A stretch of DNA of 64,000 bases from Campylobacter corcagiensis. Lineage in GTDB: Bacteria; Campylobacterota; Campylobacteria; Campylobacterales; Campylobacteraceae. Made by a program: the position numbers and the translations under genes. Position 1 is the stretch's first letter, and each line of letters starts with the position of its first letter. Where the stretch lies: positions 310,001-374,000 of the forward strand of contig NZ_CP053842.1 in NCBI RefSeq assembly GCF_013201645.1, in the 5' to 3' direction. Under the pieces are notes generated by a model. It saw only the letters and a list, made by a program, of their open reading frames with translations. It was not told the DNA's origin and made no database searches. Positions 62,638 to 64,000 of the stretch are shown here, piece by piece.

Positions 62638-64000
62638 TTAAAATCTTGCTCCGATAGTAAATTCTATATTGTTTGTTTTATCATACTCTTCATCATTTAG
62701 TGGATTAACCCAGAAAAGTTGTAGTGGTCCAATAGGCGTAGTCCACTCGATTCCAGCACCAACGCTATATCTTGTAACTTCATCAAAGCTATCATCACCG
62801 ATAGTTCCCCAGTCAAAAAACGTTACAAATCTCATATTTATACGCTCTATTAGTGGTAAGCTTATCTCAAATGAATTATTAAAGCTCTTATTGCCACCAA
62901 TCTCTATATATTTGCACCCTCTACCTTCAAGGCAAATTTGCTGTTGTGGAATGCTTCTGCCATCATAGCCTCTAATGCTCTTCATGCCACCAAGAAAGAA
63001 TTTTTTATTTACAGGAAGCTCGCTATCATCAAAGAAGTAACCGATGTTGGACTTGTATCTAAATATTGCATCATATCCTATATAATCCCTTAATCCAAAA
63101 TACCAATTAAAGCTTCCCATACCTTTAAGATACTCCATATCTCCACCGAGTCCAGCATATTCTAGTGCAAGAGAAGCTGAAATACCACTTCGTGGAATAT
63201 AATAATCATCAGTATTATCAAATCTAATACTAGGAATTAATGAACTTCTTATATTTTTGCCATTTTGATAACCAGCAGCCTTATAAAACTCATCAAGACC
63301 TTCTATTTTAGAACTTTCAATATCATATGTTAGGTATGCTGATGTATATCTATTTAGCTTTCTACCAGCTGTTATGCTAAAGCCATAAGCAGTCTCTTCA
63401 TAATCATCCCACTCCCAATCTCTTGCATAAATTTGCCCACTTAAACTATACTCTGAGTTAAAAACTCTAGGGTTTGTTAAGCCAATAGCTCCACTTAAAT
63501 CATCATCGCTTTTTTCTATGCTTACATGTCCGCCAATGCCACTACCAAATATATTTTTCTCAGACAAGCTTGCACTTAGTAAAAGTCCATCATCGCTTCC
63601 ATACCCTATACCACCAGTTATACTTCCTGTTGGAGCTTCGGTTACTTTTACATTTAAATCTATCTCGTTTTGACTAACTCTAGTTTCTTCTATCTCTACA
63701 TTTTCAAAATACCCAGTTCTTCTAAGAGCATTTCTTGAATCAACTAGGTCGGTTCTATTGTAAAGTTGACCCTCAGTTAAATACATCTCTCTTCTTACTA
63801 CCGAATCAGCTGTTTTTTCATTTCCAGAAATTGTCACCTTTCTTACATATATCTCTTTATATGGTATAACAACATAGTTTATATCTACAGTGTGGTTTTC
63901 ATAGTCTTGTGATAGATGTGGTTCAACTTCTGCGTAAGCATAACCCATATCAGCTACATGATTTGATAGTTTTGTTATATCTCTTTTTAAAAAATCTGAG
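62638..64000 (-). CDS. bamA: Outer membrane assembly factor BamA (partial, N-terminus beyond right edge)
   Basis: The frame runs in from the right edge (SDFLKRDITKLSNHVADMGY) to the stop at 62638, 453 residues in the window. It contains the end of the POTRA domains (VRKVTISGNEKTADSVVRREM, NALRRTGYFENVEIEE), then the 16-strand barrel. The barrel has FFLGGMKSIRGYDGRSIP (the VRGF/Y-type lid motif), a Cys pair in QQQICLEGRGCKY, and the terminal FTIGARF with C-terminal Phe. BamA folds porins such as the two found here. Confidence 0.93.
   Translation of the reverse strand, partial: SDFLKRDITKLSNHVADMGYAYAEVEPHLSQDYENHTVDINYVVIPYKEIYVRKVTISGNEKTADSVVRREMYLTEGQLYNRTDLVDSRNALRRTGYFENVEIEETRVSQNEIDLNVKVTEAPTGSITGGIGYGSDDGLLLSASLSEKNIFGSGIGGHVSIEKSDDDLSGAIGLTNPRVFNSEYSLSGQIYARDWEWDDYEETAYGFSITAGRKLNRYTSAYLTYDIESSKIEGLDEFYKAAGYQNGKNIRSSLIPSIRFDNTDDYYIPRSGISASLALEYAGLGGDMEYLKGMGSFNWYFGLRDYIGYDAIFRYKSNIGYFFDDSELPVNKKFFLGGMKSIRGYDGRSIPQQQICLEGRGCKYIEIGGNKSFNNSFEISLPLIERINMRFVTFFDWGTIGDDSFDEVTRYSVGAGIEWTTPIGPLQLFWVNPLNDEEYDKTNNIEFTIGARF

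Overview
The window is a low-GC chromosome segment of an epsilonproteobacterium, almost certainly a Campylobacter. Evidence is the Campylobacter-type major porin, the petABC bc1 operon, the cluster ribA-hemB-argF-DUF2603-hemN-(Fe-S oxidoreductase), the series rpsB-tsf-ABC ATPase-highly acidic protein-gmk-tatA-argS, and separate, overlapping rpoB and rpoC genes (fused in Helicobacter). The flagellar export gene fliR, which I recall between the ABC ATPase and the acidic-protein gene in C. jejuni, is missing and no flagellar gene is visible. This hints at a non-flagellated lineage such as the C. ureolyticus/C. hominis group (inference, modest confidence).

Region 1-5300 is accessory DNA. The left 4.6 kb looks like one end of a filamentous-phage (inovirus-like) prophage. 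On the minus strand it has a large pIII-like adsorption protein running off the left edge, three tiny membrane proteins, a classic signal-peptide major coat protein, and two small early-position genes. A divergent plus-strand pair encodes a small HTH protein and an exported protein. Two non-coding stretches are packed with nested inverted repeats, as expected of an ssDNA phage origin or packaging region. At 4637-4660 a 24-base copy of a tRNA 3' end looks like an attachment site. Beyond it lie a dead tyrosine-recombinase fragment and another gene fragment, the debris of a second element.

Region 5300-30300 is mostly housekeeping: an OprD-type porin, a lytic transglycosylase, tRNAs Val/Asp/Lys and Glu, a DsbC/G-like protein, efp, a SelW-like selenoprotein with an in-frame UGA that ordinary gene calling would miss, a DJ-1 family protein, dnaE, an inositol-phosphatase family protein, a DUF234 protein whose only well-spaced start is ATA, an aminotransferase V, the major outer membrane porin, a cytochrome c, petABC, mnmG, bioB, ribE, a laccase-domain protein, and rpsB-tsf.

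Region 30300-43700 carries the acidic protein, gmk, tatA, argS, a DUF4139-like exported protein, rsmG, ribA, hemB, argF, hemN, an Fe-S oxidoreductase and an aldehyde dehydrogenase. Region 43770-61230 is the translation/transcription core: tRNA Thr-Tyr-Gly-Thr, tuf, rpmG, tRNA-Trp, secE, nusG, rplK, rplA, rplJ, rplL, rpoB, rpoC, DoxX, rpsL, rpsG, fusA. Region 61230-64000 holds two sparse AT-rich stretches, tRNA-Arg and tRNA-Met, and the C-terminal part of bamA cut by the right edge.

The most interesting material is the inovirus-like prophage end with its clustered nested hairpins and the recoded SelW gene. I see no CRISPR array, no complete insertion sequence and no rRNA operon.
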